NCBI GenBank assembly: GCA_030651695.1
Contig: JAUSCD010000029.1
Span: forward strand, 62,001-126,000
DNA: 64,000 nt
Direction: 5' to 3'
DNA from: Pseudohongiella sp.
Lineage (GTDB): Bacteria > Pseudomonadota > Gammaproteobacteria > Pseudomonadales > Pseudohongiellaceae
The notes under the pieces are model-generated. The model was not told the origin of the DNA and did not search any database. It saw only the letters and a program-made list of their open reading frames with translations. Each line of letters begins with the position of its first letter. Positions within the stretch are counted from its first letter, which is position 1. This document shows, one piece after another, positions 8,840 to 18,445 of this stretch. The position numbers and the translations under genes were made by a program.

Positions 8840-11800
8840 TCAGTCTAGCAGATTTGGCATCAACAAACGCCTGGCCTGCTCCTCTGTGACACTATGTCGC
8901 AGAGCATAGTCTGACACCTGGTCATCATTGATTTTGCCAACTGCAAAATAGCGTGATTCGGGATGCGCAAAATAGAAACCACTGACGCTCGCCGCCGGAA
9001 GCATGGCAAAACTTTCCGTCAGTGACATGCCTATCCTGCCCGGCACTCCCAGTAAATCAAATACCGCCACCTTATCTGAATGTTCCGGACAGGCAGGGTA
9101 TCCGGGAGCAGGGCGTATTCCCCGGTACTTCTCTTTGATCAGCGCCTCGTTATCCAGTGTTTCACCTGGCGCATATCCCCAGAATTCACGTCGCACCCGC
9201 TCATGCAAATGCTCTGCAAAGGCTTCCGCAAGTCGGTCTGCCAACGCTTTGACCATCAGCGCATTGTAATCGTTGTTTTCAAGCTCATATTTACTTGCCA
9301 GTTCCTGCGCGCCGACACCGGCTGTGACTGCAAAACCACCGATGTAATCACAAGGAGCATCGTCAGCGCTGGCGACAAAATCCGCCAGCGACAGGTTTGG
9401 TATGCCGTCTGCTTTGGCAGCTTGCTGACGCAGGAAGTTAAAAGTATGTAACGCTTCTGTGCGGGTGTCATCGGTAAAAATGGTGACGTCATTTCGGCCG
9501 CTGCGTATGGCTGGCCAGAATCCGAAGACAGCCTGGGCCTTGAGAAGTTTGTTGTCGATAATATGCTTGAGCATATTCTGAGCATCGTCAAAAAGATCGC
9601 GTGCAGCTTGTCCGACGACTTCATCCTGCAAAATCGACGGGTATTTTCCTGCAAGACTCCAGGTGATGAAAAATGGTGTCCAGTCGATGTAGGGCACCAA
9701 CACATCCAGTGGGTAATCTTCCAGCGCCTGAGGTTCGAGACTGGCGGGGCGGGTGATGGTGTCTTTGTGCCATTGGAATTGACCGGCATTTTGATTGGCT
9801 TCGGCAAAAGTCAGCAGGCTTTTACGCTGATCACGGCCCGCTGTGCGGGCGCGGACAGTATCGTATTCTGCGCGCACACCTTCAACAAAACTGTCCCGTG
9901 TTTCGGTGCTCAACAGGTTGCTCACTACAGTCACACTGCGTGAAGCGTCCGGAACATACACGGTGGCATTATTTTTGTAGTGTTGTTCAATTTTCACCGC
10001 AGTGTGTGCTTTTGAGGTTGTAGCACCACCAATCAGCAGAGGTACAGTAAAGTTCAGGCGCTGCATTTCCTTGGCAACATGTACCATCTCATCAAGTGAC
10101 GGTGTAATAAGTCCGCTCAAGCCGATAATATCCACGTTATTATCGCGCGCAGCCTGAAGAATTTTTTCGCAAGGTACCATGACGCCCATATCGATAATGT
10201 CATAGTTATTGCAGGCCAGTACAACGCCTACAATATTTTTACCGATATCGTGAACGTCACCTTTTACGGTGGCCAGCAGGACCTTGCCTTTGGCTTTGTT
10301 GGCGGTGCCGGAGCGCGCTTTTTCAGCCTCAATGTACGGCAGAAGATAGGCCACAGCCTGCTTCATCACGCGGGCGCTTTTGACAACCTGTGGCAGGAAC
10401 ATTTTTCCACTGCCAAAAAGATCACCCACAACGTTCATGCCGTCCATCAGTGGGCCTTCGATTACCTGTATTGGTTTTTCGAATAGCTGGCGCGCCTCTT
10501 CGGTGTCCTCTTCAATGAATCTTGTGATGCCCTTTACCAGCGCATGAGTGATACGATCACCCACCGGTGTTTTGCGCCACTCAAGATCTTCCTGTACCTC
10601 AATGGCACCACTACCACTATAACGGCCGGCGATTTCCATCAGTCGGTCTGTGCCATCTGCCCGTCTGTTTTGTACGATATCTTCGACACGCTCACGCAGT
10701 TCGGCTGGGATCTCATCGTAAACAGCCAGTTGTCCCGCGTTCACGATACCCATATTGAGTCCCGCCTTGATGGCGTGGAACAGGAATACGGAGTGAATCG
10801 CCTCGCGCACATGGTCATTGCCACGGAAGGAAAAAGACACATTGCTGACGCCGCCTGAAATCAAGGCATGCGGCAGATTCTGGCGTATGTAACGGCAGCT
10901 ATCGATAAAGTCGACTGCGTAGTTGTTGTGCTCTTCGATACCGGTGGCAATTGCAAATATATTCGGATCGAAAATGATGTCTTCAGGTGGGAAGCCAATT
11001 TTCTGTACCAGAATGTCGTAGCTGCGCTTGCAGATCAACTTCTTTTTTTCCAGGGTGTCAGCCTGTCCTGACTCATCAAATGCCATGACAACCACTGCGG
11101 CTCCATAGCGCCGGCACAGTCGCGCCTTTGCCAGAAATTCGTCTTCGCCTTCTTTCAGGCTGATAGAGTTGACAATGCCTTTGCCCTGAATGTTTTTTAA
11201 TCCGGTTTCTATCACTTCCCATTTGGAGGAATCAATCATCACTGGGACGCGGCTGATATCGGGCTCGGCAGCTATCAGGCGCAGGAATTTTTCCATCGCT
11301 GCGCGCGAGTCCAGCATACCTTCGTCCATGTTGATATCAATGATCTGAGCGCCGCTTTCAACTTGTTGAAGCGCGACATCCAGAGCTTCGTTGTACTGCT
11401 GCTCAATAATCAAACGTGCAAATTTGCGTGAACCGGTGATATTGGTACGCTCGCCGATATTGACAAACAGGCTGTCGTCGCCAATGTTAAACGCTTCCAG
11501 CCCGCTCAAACGGCATTTAACAGGCACGTCAGGAATTTCACGCGGGGGATATTTGGAAACCGCGTCAGACACTGCCTTGATATGTTGGGGTGTTGTTCCG
11601 CAGCAACCACCGATAATGTTCAGAAATCCGCTGGCTGCAAATTCTTCAACAATGCTCGCCATTTCCCGCGCACTCTGGTCGTATTCACCGAATGCATTGG
11701 GCAGGCCGGCATTGGGATGTGCTGATACAAAGGTATTGGCCAGTCGTGATATTTCTTCCACGTGCGGGCGCAGCTGTTCGGCGCCCAGCGCACAGTTGAA

Positions 11801-12550
11801 ACCTATCGAAATCGGGTTGGCGTGGGACAGCGCATTCCAGAAAGCTTCGACAGTCTGGCCGGATAATGTCCTGCCGCTGGCATCGGTAATCGTACCTGAG
11901 ATCATGATTGGCAGTTCGATGCCAAGCTTTTCATAAGTATTCTGTACGGCAAAAACGGCGGCTTTTGCATTTAACGTGTCGAAGATGGTTTCGATCAACA
12001 GAATGTCAGCGCCGCCACCAATCAAGGCTTCAGCTGCTATCTCATAGTCTGCAACCAGGGCGTCGAAGTCCGTATTCCTGAAGCCAGGGTCATTCACATC
12101 CGGCGATAAAGAGGCTGTCCGGCTGGTCGGGCCAATAACCCCGGCAACAAATCTTGGTTTGTCTGGCTGTTGTGCCGTCATCTGATCACAACAGACACGA
12201 GCGAGGCGTGCGCCTTCGTAATTGAGCTCTCTGACGACGGACTGCAGCCCGTAGTCAGACTGTGACACCGCTGTCGAATTGAATGTGTTGGTCTCCACGA
12301 TATCCGCTCCGGCGCCAAGGTACGCCAGATGTATTTTGGAGATGATATCCGGGCGCGTCAGCGTCAACAGGTCGTTGTTGCCTGTCAGGTCCGAAGGATG
12401 GTCCTTGAACCGGTCGCCACGGAAATCAGCTTCTTTCAGCTTTTCTGCCTGGATCATGGTGCCCATTGCGCCATCAAGAATCAGAATTCGTTGACGTAAG
12501 GCTTGCCGCAGCAGCTCGAAAGAGGGGTGTTGTTTCATGGTGAGGTCCAT
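8840..12550 (-). CDS. metH: Cobalamin-dependent methionine synthase
   Basis: MetH transfers the methyl group of 5-methyltetrahydrofolate to homocysteine through methylcobalamin. All four modules are present in about 1236 residues: homocysteine/zinc domain (first Cys in [13 protein letters not shown], Cys pair in [11 protein letters not shown] near 310), pterin domain ([14 protein letters not shown] near 370), cobalamin domain with the His ligand in [14 protein letters not shown] (near 760), and the C-terminal AdoMet reactivation domain ([17 protein letters not shown]). I place the start at ATG 12550 or 12538; a frame extending to 12586 has no ribosome site. It diverges from nfuA. I see no cobalamin riboswitch upstream. 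Confidence 0.96.
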   Translation of the reverse strand: MDLTMKQHPSFELLRQALRQRILILDGAMGTMIQAEKLKEADFRGDRFKDHPSDLTGNNDLLTLTRPDIISKIHLAYLGAGADIVETNTFNSTAVSQSDYGLQSVVRELNYEGARLARVCCDQMTAQQPDKPRFVAGVIGPTSRTASLSPDVNDPGFRNTDFDALVADYEIAAEALIGGGADILLIETIFDTLNAKAAVFAVQNTYEKLGIELPIMISGTITDASGRTLSGQTVEAFWNALSHANPISIGFNCALGAEQLRPHVEEISRLANTFVSAHPNAGLPNAFGEYDQSAREMASIVEEFAASGFLNIIGGCCGTTPQHIKAVSDAVSKYPPREIPDVPVKCRLSGLEAFNIGDDSLFVNIGERTNITGSRKFARLIIEQQYNEALDVALQQVESGAQIIDINMDEGMLDSRAAMEKFLRLIAAEPDISRVPVMIDSSKWEVIETGLKNIQGKGIVNSISLKEGEDEFLAKARLCRRYGAAVVVMAFDESGQADTLEKKKLICKRSYDILVQKIGFPPEDIIFDPNIFAIATGIEEHNNYAVDFIDSCRYIRQNLPHALISGGVSNVSFSFRGNDHVREAIHSVFLFHAIKAGLNMGIVNAGQLAVYDEIPAELRERVEDIVQNRRADGTDRLMEIAGRYSGSGAIEVQEDLEWRKTPVGDRITHALVKGITRFIEEDTEEARQLFEKPIQVIEGPLMDGMNVVGDLFGSGKMFLPQVVKSARVMKQAVAYLLPYIEAEKARSGTANKAKGKVLLATVKGDVHDIGKNIVGVVLACNNYDIIDMGVMVPCEKILQAARDNNVDIIGLSGLITPSLDEMVHVAKEMQRLNFTVPLLIGGATTSKAHTAVKIEQHYKNNATVYVPDASRSVTVVSNLLSTETRDSFVEGVRAEYDTVRARTAGRDQRKSLLTFAEANQNAGQFQWHKDTITRPASLEPQALEDYPLDVLVPYIDWTPFFITWSLAGKYPSILQDEVVGQAARDLFDDAQNMLKHIIDNKLLKAQAVFGFWPAIRSGRNDVTIFTDDTRTEALHTFNFLRQQAAKADGIPNLSLADFVASADDAPCDYIGGFAVTAGVGAQELASKYELENNDYNALMVKALADRLAEAFAEHLHERVRREFWGYAPGETLDNEALIKEKYRGIRPAPGYPACPEHSDKVAVFDLLGVPGRIGMSLTESFAMLPAASVSGFYFAHPESRYFAVGKINDDQVSDYALRHSVTEEQARRLLMPNLLD

Positions 12551-12646
12551 TGTTCCACGGTATCGTCGCCTGGGTCCGGGCGACAAGCCTGTATGTGTTG
12601 GCAGTTTTTAAAGAGGCGTAATTCTACCAGAGTCGGTCGCTCAGAT

Positions 12647-12658
12647 GACAAATTTGTC
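12647..12658. promoter_or_regulatory. Perfect palindrome GACAAATTTGTC between metH and nfuA
   Basis: A 12-bp perfect dyad lies between the divergent metH and nfuA starts. On the leftward strand it overlaps a candidate -35 (TTGTCA) placed 19 bp from TAGAAT. It could be an operator for metH; it does not match the MetR consensus I know. Confidence 0.35.
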
Positions 12659-12749
12659 CTGGGATTGCGCAACGGACTGGAAAAAACATAATAACCCAGT
12701 AAAATGGTCGGCTATTATCTAGGCCCATCTGATGAGGCATGTGCAGTAT

Positions 12750-13331
12750 ATGGTTACGATTACAGAATCAGCCCAGGATTATCTGGCAGAGTTGTTAAAA
12801 AAGCAGGACGCTGAAGGCATTGGTATCAGGGTGTTTATCCTTGATCCTGGTACACCCAAGGCTGAGACCTGCATTTCTTTTTGCCGGCCCGGAGAAGAGA
12901 AAGAGGATGATGACCGCAAAGAATATCCTCAGTTCCATGCCTGGATAGAAAAACGCAGCATCCCGTTTCTGGAAGAGGCAGTCGTGGATTATGCTAAAGA
13001 CAGCATGGGCGGGCAGTTGACAATCAAGGCTCCAAACTCGCGATTGCCCAAGATTCGTGAAGACAGTTCCATTGAAGACCGTATCAACTATGTACTCTAC
13101 AACGAGATCAATCCGTCGTTGGCCTCCCATGGCGGAGTCGTCAGCCTTGAGGATCTGGTTAACGACTCCATCGCAATCCTGAAATTTGGTGGTGGATGCC
13201 AGGGCTGCGGTATGGTTGATGTCACGCTCAAAGATGGTGTTGAGAAGACTTTGTTGGAGAAAGTGCCCGGTTTGACAGAGGTCAGAGATGTTACCGACCA
13301 TTCGAACCGGGATAATGCCTACTTCAAGTAA
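12750..13331 (+). CDS. nfuA: Fe-S biogenesis protein NfuA
   Basis: NfuA carries and delivers 4Fe-4S clusters to target proteins, particularly under oxidative stress or iron limitation. The 193-residue protein has the degenerate A-type scaffold domain at the N-terminus ([21 protein letters not shown], shown to residue 50) and the C-terminal Nfu domain with the cluster-binding CxxC in [18 protein letters not shown] 12750 gives an N-terminus ([12 protein letters not shown]) aligning with E. coli NfuA; an ATG at 12732 would add six unusual residues. A GAGG lies 12 bases upstream. It is divergent from metH. Confidence 0.95.
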   Translation: MVTITESAQDYLAELLKKQDAEGIGIRVFILDPGTPKAETCISFCRPGEEKEDDDRKEYPQFHAWIEKRSIPFLEEAVVDYAKDSMGGQLTIKAPNSRLPKIREDSSIEDRINYVLYNEINPSLASHGGVVSLEDLVNDSIAILKFGGGCQGCGMVDVTLKDGVEKTLLEKVPGLTEVRDVTDHSNRDNAYFK

Positions 13332-13342
13332 TGTGTGGTGAA

Positions 13343-14008
13343 TTATCCGGAGTAACGCTGGTGCAAAGCGGCATACAGCAGCTCCGGGTAATTGTCTGAG
13401 TCCTGCGGTAACGCAGTCATCAGCTCTACAAGGTGCTCGTTATCTTCGCGGTTTCCCCATATCTTCCGGTAGCTCCCGTCTTTATAGCCGTTATCCTGAC
13501 GAAAGAAGTTAAGAACATTTTTACCGACGTATTGCCGGTAGAGTTCGGACCAATCCATCTGACAGTCTTGAAGAATCGACGCAAAAACATTCAGCTCGAT
13601 ACGGTTGAGACCGCTTAGCGCGATCAGTAGCTGCAACTTGCCCAGCAGATCCATGGTCTGCAGATTATAGGTCTGGCCGTCGCAATGGACGATGGCATTG
13701 CTGCAATTGTCCATAAGCGCCTGCAACGTTGCAGCGGCTTTGTCCATGTCGCCTGAGTCCCTGAGTAAAATTTCTGATAGCAGGAAGTGCCAGATATCAA
13801 CAAGTTCCATCTGCAATTGAGGCAGATCACAGACCTGCTTCTTCCACCATTTCCAGCCGTGATGTTCAATAGCCTCTGCCGCTTCGATAACCACAGCGCG
13901 TAAATACGGGTAGGCGGCGGTGACCCAGGCAGGGTCAACTTTGCTGTTCATATCACTTTGCAGGCGCAGCAAGGTGCTGGCTTGTCGAGGGGTCAACAAT
14001 GCATTCAT
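13343..14008 (-). CDS. Dimeric dUTPase-like all-alpha NTP pyrophosphohydrolase
   Basis: The 221-residue protein resembles dimeric dUTPases of the all-alpha (MazG-like) NTP-PPase superfamily, which hydrolyse dUTP or related nucleotides to the monophosphate. The metal-binding pattern is visible: EAAEAIEHHGWKWWKK at about residue 42 and ELVDIWHFLLSEIL at about 67, with the later KNVLNFFRQDNGYKDG segment (about 165-180) typical of the dimeric dUTPase subgroup. It follows a 92-residue gene by 15 bases, likely in one transcript. Substrate is inferred from family; trimeric dUTPase is not visible in this window. Confidence 0.7.
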   Translation of the reverse strand: MNALLTPRQASTLLRLQSDMNSKVDPAWVTAAYPYLRAVVIEAAEAIEHHGWKWWKKQVCDLPQLQMELVDIWHFLLSEILLRDSGDMDKAAATLQALMDNCSNAIVHCDGQTYNLQTMDLLGKLQLLIALSGLNRIELNVFASILQDCQMDWSELYRQYVGKNVLNFFRQDNGYKDGSYRKIWGNREDNEHLVELMTALPQDSDNYPELLYAALHQRYSG

Positions 14009-14023
14009 CGTTTGTGGAGCCTT

Positions 14024-14302
14024 TTAACTTGCGGATTGTCCTGAGGGCGGCTCTGGCGCAGAGGCATCACCGTTGGTCGCTTGCAGGCGCGTTTTCTGCT
14101 CTGTGAGGGACTGAAGCATTTCATGGCGACTACGCAGCATATCTTCGTAGGAACGGCGAGGTTCTGTTTCGGCGGGGTCGAGGTCGTCAAGCCAGTCGTT
14201 GAGAATCTGGATTTCCATGCTCAGTTGTGAAATACCCTGTTCAAGCAGATCCGGTTCGATATACGGTGTCCGTGACCTGTTTCGTTTCTCAACTAAAGTC
14301 AT
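14024..14302 (-). CDS. Small hydrophilic protein, unknown function
   Basis: I do not recognise this 92-residue protein. It is strongly charged, predicted largely helical (LLEQGISQLSMEIQILNDWL, then SRHEMLQSLTEQKTRLQ), and ends in a disordered Ala/Pro/Ser tail, so a short coiled coil is plausible. It lies directly upstream of the dUTPase-like gene with 15 bases between them and probably shares its transcript. A GGA about ten bases before ATG 14302 could serve as ribosome site. Confidence 0.55.
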   Translation of the reverse strand: MTLVEKRNRSRTPYIEPDLLEQGISQLSMEIQILNDWLDDLDPAETEPRRSYEDMLRSRHEMLQSLTEQKTRLQATNGDASAPEPPSGQSAS

Positions 14303-14581
14303 TCCGGTGATTCCTGAATCTCTTCACTCGAATCCAAATGGAAGTTTACGGAAAAACCCATAAACTACTGCATAAGACCTGATATCCGGCGCAACGTTAC
14401 CAAGCCTTGATATCTTTGTTATGTAACGACTTATCGGCAATAGTCAGCCAGACATTAATTAATAATGTCAGGCACTATTGCATAGTTGAGCATCCTTAAT
14501 TGTGATCAGGGTCGCATATCATGATTAAAGTGGTCAAGTAGCCGCATTGTCAATACAGTTTAGCTGGTATTGAGCGGATTT
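14303..14581. repeat. AT-rich gap with a long imperfect palindrome (14437-14481)
   Basis: This 279-base gap contains no gene. Its notable part is 14437-14481: GCAATAGT, GCC and GACATTA on the left pair with TAATGTC, GGC and ACTATTGC on the right around the 5-base loop ATTAA. The result is an 18-bp stem with one A-A mismatch and a two-base bulge. There is no T-run on either side, so it is not an obvious terminator. An operator, a palindromic repeat element or a small structured RNA are all possible. Confidence 0.5.
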
Positions 14582-15310
14582 TTATGAAACGTTTTTCTGG
14601 TTTTTATAGGCTCTGGCGCTGATATGCTGCTCAGGTTCACCCCACGCCTGGGTCATTAGCTTGCGGTCGGTTTTAGTCAGCAGTCTGAGCTCATTTGCGC
14701 CGATTTTTACCCATGGCAGGTCGATTTGGCTGACTTCCGTACGGGAAAACGACCGTGCAATAGCTTGCCATCGCAAGTCAGGCTCTCCGGGAGATTTATC
14801 GTATAACATGCTGGACTCAGCTGCCGCCCGATATAGCGCAGATAGCCATTTATCTGCATCTGGTGAATTATTGTCCCGTGCCTGCTTGATGGCCGCCCTC
14901 AGGGTCAATGCAGCCTGCTCGTAACTCTGTGACTGCGGCCAGGCCCGGTCGGAGCATAACAAAGCCATTTCAAAGCGCTGAGCTTGCCTGTGTTGTTTGC
15001 ATTCTTCTTTCCAGTCCTCCTTCCAGTTTGAGGTGGCTTCAGCAATAGTCTGGCGGCCATACCCGACTTCAGGCTCAGCAACAGCATTCTCAGGTTCCTC
15101 AGCGGGAGCGTAGGCTTCTGCAACGTCTGCCCGCAACTTGTCAGGCAGATGCTCTGCTCCGACATCAAGCGGGGGAAGAGAGTGGTCGCGTTCAGCCAGG
15201 TCTTTGTGGCGCTGTTGCTGATGCGTTTTTAACCCCGTCACTATCAGGGCGATCAGGATTACTGAAAGGGCTAGAGTGATAAACAACATAGGTGATGCAG
15301 TGCCCCCCAC
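14582..15310 (-). CDS. Membrane-anchored protein of unknown function
   Basis: I do not recognise this protein of up to 242 residues. It has one N-terminal transmembrane helix (MLFITLALSVILIALIVTGL), then a linker rich in Ala, Glu and Pro to about residue 85, and a C-terminal helical domain with two Cys (EECKQHRQ.., LLCSDRAW) that looks TPR-like. The frame may start at GTG 15310 or at ATG 15289, which begins exactly at the hydrophobic helix; neither has a clear ribosome site. Topology would be N-in with the globular domain in the periplasm. Confidence 0.55.
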   Translation of the reverse strand: MGGTASPMLFITLALSVILIALIVTGLKTHQQQRHKDLAERDHSLPPLDVGAEHLPDKLRADVAEAYAPAEEPENAVAEPEVGYGRQTIAEATSNWKEDWKEECKQHRQAQRFEMALLCSDRAWPQSQSYEQAALTLRAAIKQARDNNSPDADKWLSALYRAAAESSMLYDKSPGEPDLRWQAIARSFSRTEVSQIDLPWVKIGANELRLLTKTDRKLMTQAWGEPEQHISARAYKNQKNVS

Positions 15311-15539
15311 AGGGTGTATATAAGCAGGTGTCCAGACTATAACATTGAAGCAGCAATTATTTTGCCGATTTTGTATTTGCTGCTATGCCATCAGAAACTT
15401 CTTTGTTATTATGCGCGCCGTGCTGAGGTCAGACAGATTTTTTAAAGTCAGTCTGGGTCGCAAATAGTTCTTGACGACGGTAGTGAAGCTAATTAAAATT
15501 CGCGCCGTTTTCTGCAACAAGGCAGGAATTAAGTTTTCT
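15311..15539 (+). promoter_or_regulatory. Leader region with strong promoter for tRNA-Glu
   Basis: TTGACG (15471-15476) and TAAAAT (15494-15499) with a 17-bp spacer are followed by the GC-rich discriminator TCGCGCC, typical of stringently controlled stable-RNA promoters. The tRNA begins at 15540. No coding signal is visible in the rest of this gap. Confidence 0.7.
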
Positions 15540-15615
15540 GTCCCCTTCGTCTAGAGGCCTAGGACACCGGGTTTTCATCCCGGCAACGGGGGTTCGAAAC
15601 CCCCAGGGGACGCCA
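15540..15615 (+). tRNA. tRNA-Glu (anticodon TTC)
   Basis: The 76-nt sequence differs from E. coli tRNA-Glu mainly in the anticodon stem. Acceptor GTCCCC pairs with GGGGAC, the anticodon loop TTTTCAT (anticodon TTC) sits on a CCGGG/CCCGG stem, the T-loop is GTTCGAA, and CCA is encoded. It stands alone, with a promoter before and a terminator after. Confidence 0.97.
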
Positions 15616-15621
15616 TTTTAC

Positions 15622-15650
15622 AAGCCTGGCTTTTGCCAGGCTTTTTTTTT
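15622..15650 (+). terminator. Rho-independent terminator after tRNA-Glu
   Basis: AAGCCTGGC (15622-15630) and GCCAGGCTT (15635-15643) form a 9-bp stem with loop TTTT, followed by a T-run to 15650. It begins seven bases after the tRNA CCA end. Confidence 0.92.
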
Positions 15651-15668
15651 GGGGGATTGGAAGCGCAC

Positions 15669-16604
15669 ATGCACAATATCAACCCGCAAAATGCTATCTC
15701 TATCCGCAATCTGCAAAAAACCTATGCCAATGGTCATCAGGCACTCAAAGGCATCGATCTGGATGTGCAGGAAAATGATTTTTTTGCACTGCTGGGTCCA
15801 AACGGTGCGGGAAAGTCGACCATCATCGGGATTATTTCCACACTGGTTCGTGCCACTTCCGGGAGCATCCAGGTTTTCGGTCAGGACGTGGCAACACATG
15901 TCTACGAAACCAAGCTGTCGTTAGGTGTTGTCCCGCAGGAAATCAATTTCAGCCAGTTTGAAAAAGTGGGCGACATCGTGATGACCCAGGCTGGTTATTA
16001 CGGTTTGCGCGGCGCGCTCGCCCGGGAAAGAACTGAAAAATATCTGCGCAAACTGGATCTTTGGGAAAAAAGAGACAATCGCTCCCGTATGCTTTCAGGC
16101 GGCATGAAACGTCGTTTGATGATTGCCCGCGCATTGGTGCATGAGCCACGGCTGCTGATACTTGATGAACCAACAGCTGGTGTGGATATCGAGCTGCGGC
16201 GATCCATGTGGGAGTTTTTGCAGGAGCTTAATCGCAACGGTACAACCATTATTCTTACAACACATTATCTGGAAGAAGCAGAAAATCTCTGTAGAAATAT
16301 TGCCATCATCAATCAGGGACAGATTGTAGAAAATACCAGTATGAGAAAATTACTGGGCAAGCTGGCACGCCAGACGCTGGTGTTTGATACCTGCGAAGAG
16401 CTGACTCTGACGCCGGACTTTAATGACCCGGACATCGAATGTCTGCGCATTGACAGTCATAGTTTTGAAGTAAGTATGAGTACCAGTCGTGATATCAATG
16501 GGCTTTTCTCCGTGCTGAGCGGGCAGGGCATACTTATCAAGGCTATGCGAAACAAAACCAATCGTCTGGAAGAGCTTTTTCTTTCCAGCCTTAAAAATCA
16601 GTAG
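15669..16604 (+). CDS. ABC transporter ATP-binding protein (YadG family)
   Basis: The 311-residue ATPase powers an ABC-2 type exporter together with the next gene. Walker A GPNGAGKST (near residue 44), the Q-loop region VVPQEINF, the signature LSGGMKRRLMIARAL and Walker B LLILDEPTAGVD are intact, and the D-loop/H-loop TTHYLEEAE follows. Similarity to E. coli YadG extends over the full length. ATG 15669 follows GGAAG by five bases; an ATG at 15633 would lie in the tRNA terminator. The substrate of YadGH is not established. Confidence 0.9.
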   Translation: MHNINPQNAISIRNLQKTYANGHQALKGIDLDVQENDFFALLGPNGAGKSTIIGIISTLVRATSGSIQVFGQDVATHVYETKLSLGVVPQEINFSQFEKVGDIVMTQAGYYGLRGALARERTEKYLRKLDLWEKRDNRSRMLSGGMKRRLMIARALVHEPRLLILDEPTAGVDIELRRSMWEFLQELNRNGTTIILTTHYLEEAENLCRNIAIINQGQIVENTSMRKLLGKLARQTLVFDTCEELTLTPDFNDPDIECLRIDSHSFEVSMSTSRDINGLFSVLSGQGILIKAMRNKTNRLEELFLSSLKNQ

Positions 16605-16624
16605 TCTTGTTGAGGTGCAGCCTG

Positions 16625-17398
16625 ATGTTGGCAAATCACAAGTACATTGCCTTTGAAACCATTCTGATCAAAGAAATACGCCGCTTTACCCGTATCTGGT
16701 TGCAGACGCTGGTACCGCCCGCGATTACGATCGGGTTGTACTTTCTTATTTTTGGCAACCTGATAGGGCGCCGCATAGGTGAGATGGGTGGTTACAACTA
16801 CATTGATTTTATTGTGCCGGGCCTGATCATGATGGCGGTGATTCAGAATGCTTACGCCAATGTGTCATCTTCATTCTTCAGTAACAAATTTCAGCGCTGC
16901 ATAGAAGAGATACTGGTTTCTCCCGTGCCGAATTACGTCATTCTGCTTGGTTTTGTTGCGGGTGGTGTAGCAAGGGGTTTTGCAGTTGGTCTTATCGTGA
17001 CTATCATGTCCTTGTTTTTCACCTCGCTGCACATTGAGCATGTATTTCTGACTTTGTTTGTTGTGTTGTTGACGTCAGTTGTGTTTTCTCTGGCAGGTTT
17101 TATTAATGCCTTGTACGCAAATACATTTGATGATATTTCAATCATACCGACTTTTGTATTAACGCCTCTGATCTATCTGGGCGGTGTGTTTTATTCGATA
17201 GAGCTGTTGCCGGCATTCGGACAATGGATATCTGCACTTAATCCGGTGCTGTATATGGTAAACACTTTCCGCTACGGGATACTCGGCACCAGTGATGTCA
17301 ATATTTTCTGGGCATTGTTTCTGCTGATGCTGTTTAGTGCTGGCCTGTTTGTAACCGCACTGTATTTGTTGCGACGTGGTACCGGACTTCGTCAATAA
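16625..17398 (+). CDS. ABC-2 type transporter permease (YadH family)
   Basis: This 257-residue inner-membrane protein has about six hydrophobic segments, beginning at TLVPPAITIGLYFLIFGNLIG near residue 25 and ending with LFLLMLFSAGLFVTALYLL. The segment EILVSPVPNYVILLGFVAGG is the conserved ABC-2 permease loop. It starts at ATG 16625 after GAGGTG, 20 bases after the ATPase gene, so the two form one exporter operon. Cargo is unknown; related two-component exporters move polysaccharides, lipids or drugs. Confidence 0.9.
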   Translation: MLANHKYIAFETILIKEIRRFTRIWLQTLVPPAITIGLYFLIFGNLIGRRIGEMGGYNYIDFIVPGLIMMAVIQNAYANVSSSFFSNKFQRCIEEILVSPVPNYVILLGFVAGGVARGFAVGLIVTIMSLFFTSLHIEHVFLTLFVVLLTSVVFSLAGFINALYANTFDDISIIPTFVLTPLIYLGGVFYSIELLPAFGQWISALNPVLYMVNTFRYGILGTSDVNIFWALFLLMLFSAGLFVTALYLLRRGTGLRQ

Positions 17399-17428
17399 AT
17401 TTATTAATGTCACTATCAAGAGAAGATC

Positions 17429-18256
17429 ATGGTGATGTCAGAAATTCCATTGGGCAAACAAATAGAATACCCGGAACATTATGATCCGGGTTTGTTGTTT
17501 CCGGTAAGCCGTTCAGTCAACAGGATAAAGATTGGTATAAGTGATGAACTGCCTTTTGGTGGATTCGATCACTGGCGTGCTTACGAACTATCGTGGTTGA
17601 CCTTGTCAGGTACTCCGGTCGTTGCAGTGGCCGACATATTGGTGCCATGTGACTCACCATTTCTGATTGAATCAAAGTCAATGAAATTGTATTTTAATTC
17701 ACTGAACCAGCACCGGTTTGAATCGGAAGCTGATGCGTTAGCCTGTATCACGAGAGATCTCAGTGTCTCAGCCGGTACGGCAATACATGTTGAGCTGCAC
17801 ACACTCGGGCAGGCTGTATCAATGCACACGGCGGATACAGTTGCTGCGGAGTTGCTGGATACAATCGTCATCACTGATCCCGTATTCATTCCCGATGCTT
17901 CGTTACTGAAGTGCAGCAATTCAGTAATAGTGCGTAAGACTCTTGTCAGCCATTTATTCCGCTCAAATTGTCCGATTACTGCGCAACCGGATTGGGGCAG
18001 TATTGTTGTCAGTTATGAGGGGCCTGAAATCGATCGCGAATCCTTGCTGCGATACATAATTTCTTTCCGTCAGCACGAGGGTTTTCACGAACACTGTGTT
18101 GAACAGATTTTTCAGGATCTCATCAGCCAGTGCGCGCCTGAACGCCTGACTGTCAGCATTAATTTTCTTCGCCGCGGCGGGCTCGAAATCAATCCGCTGC
18201 GCAGCCTGGACAGAACTGTTCCCATGACAGTTTTACCCAGATTATTGCGTCAGTAA
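17429..18256 (+). CDS. queF: NADPH-dependent 7-cyano-7-deazaguanine reductase, long form
   Basis: QueF reduces the nitrile preQ0 to the amine preQ1 in queuosine biosynthesis. The 275-residue protein is the two-domain (YqcD) type: the N-terminal half has ESKSMKLYFNSLNQHRF with the NADPH-site motif, and the catalytic Cys is in SNCPITAQPDWGS near residue 182. The C-terminal SFRQHEGFHEHCVEQIF carries the substrate-binding Glu. AGAGAAG lies before ATG 17429; a second ATG at 17435 is equally usable. It follows the exporter genes but probably is functionally separate. Confidence 0.95.
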   Translation: MVMSEIPLGKQIEYPEHYDPGLLFPVSRSVNRIKIGISDELPFGGFDHWRAYELSWLTLSGTPVVAVADILVPCDSPFLIESKSMKLYFNSLNQHRFESEADALACITRDLSVSAGTAIHVELHTLGQAVSMHTADTVAAELLDTIVITDPVFIPDASLLKCSNSVIVRKTLVSHLFRSNCPITAQPDWGSIVVSYEGPEIDRESLLRYIISFRQHEGFHEHCVEQIFQDLISQCAPERLTVSINFLRRGGLEINPLRSLDRTVPMTVLPRLLRQ

Positions 18257-18270
18257 TGCGAACCAAAATA

Positions 18271-18293
18271 TTTACCGGTCAACACCCGGTAAA
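18271..18293 (+). terminator. Hairpin after queF, possible weak terminator
   Basis: TTTACCGG (18271-18278) pairs perfectly with CCGGTAAA (18286-18293) around a 7-base loop. No T-run follows, so termination would need Rho or be inefficient. A weak tRNA promoter candidate follows: TTGTAA 18299-18304 and TATACA 18320-18325. Confidence 0.4.
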
Positions 18294-18357
18294 GCTGCTT
18301 GTAAATGGTATCGCGCTGATATACAGTTACGCGCCTTAAAAAGGGCGACCAAAAAAC

Positions 18358-18445
18358 GGTGAGGTGTCCGAGTGGCTGAAGGAGCACGCCTGGAAAGTGT
18401 GTATACGGCAACGTATCGAGGGTTCGAATCCCTCCCTCACCGCCA
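18358..18445 (+). tRNA. tRNA-Ser (anticodon GGA)
   Basis: The 88-nt sequence folds as a class II tRNA: acceptor GGTGAGG/CCTCACC, anticodon loop CTGGAAA (GGA), a long variable arm GTGTATACGGCAACGTATC, T-loop GTTCGAA, discriminator G and encoded CCA. Its last 19 bases recur 187 bp downstream. Confidence 0.97.

Noticed and set aside
12551-12749. Possible cobalamin riboswitch before metH
   Set aside because: The leader is short and I see neither a B12 box nor the expected long structure.
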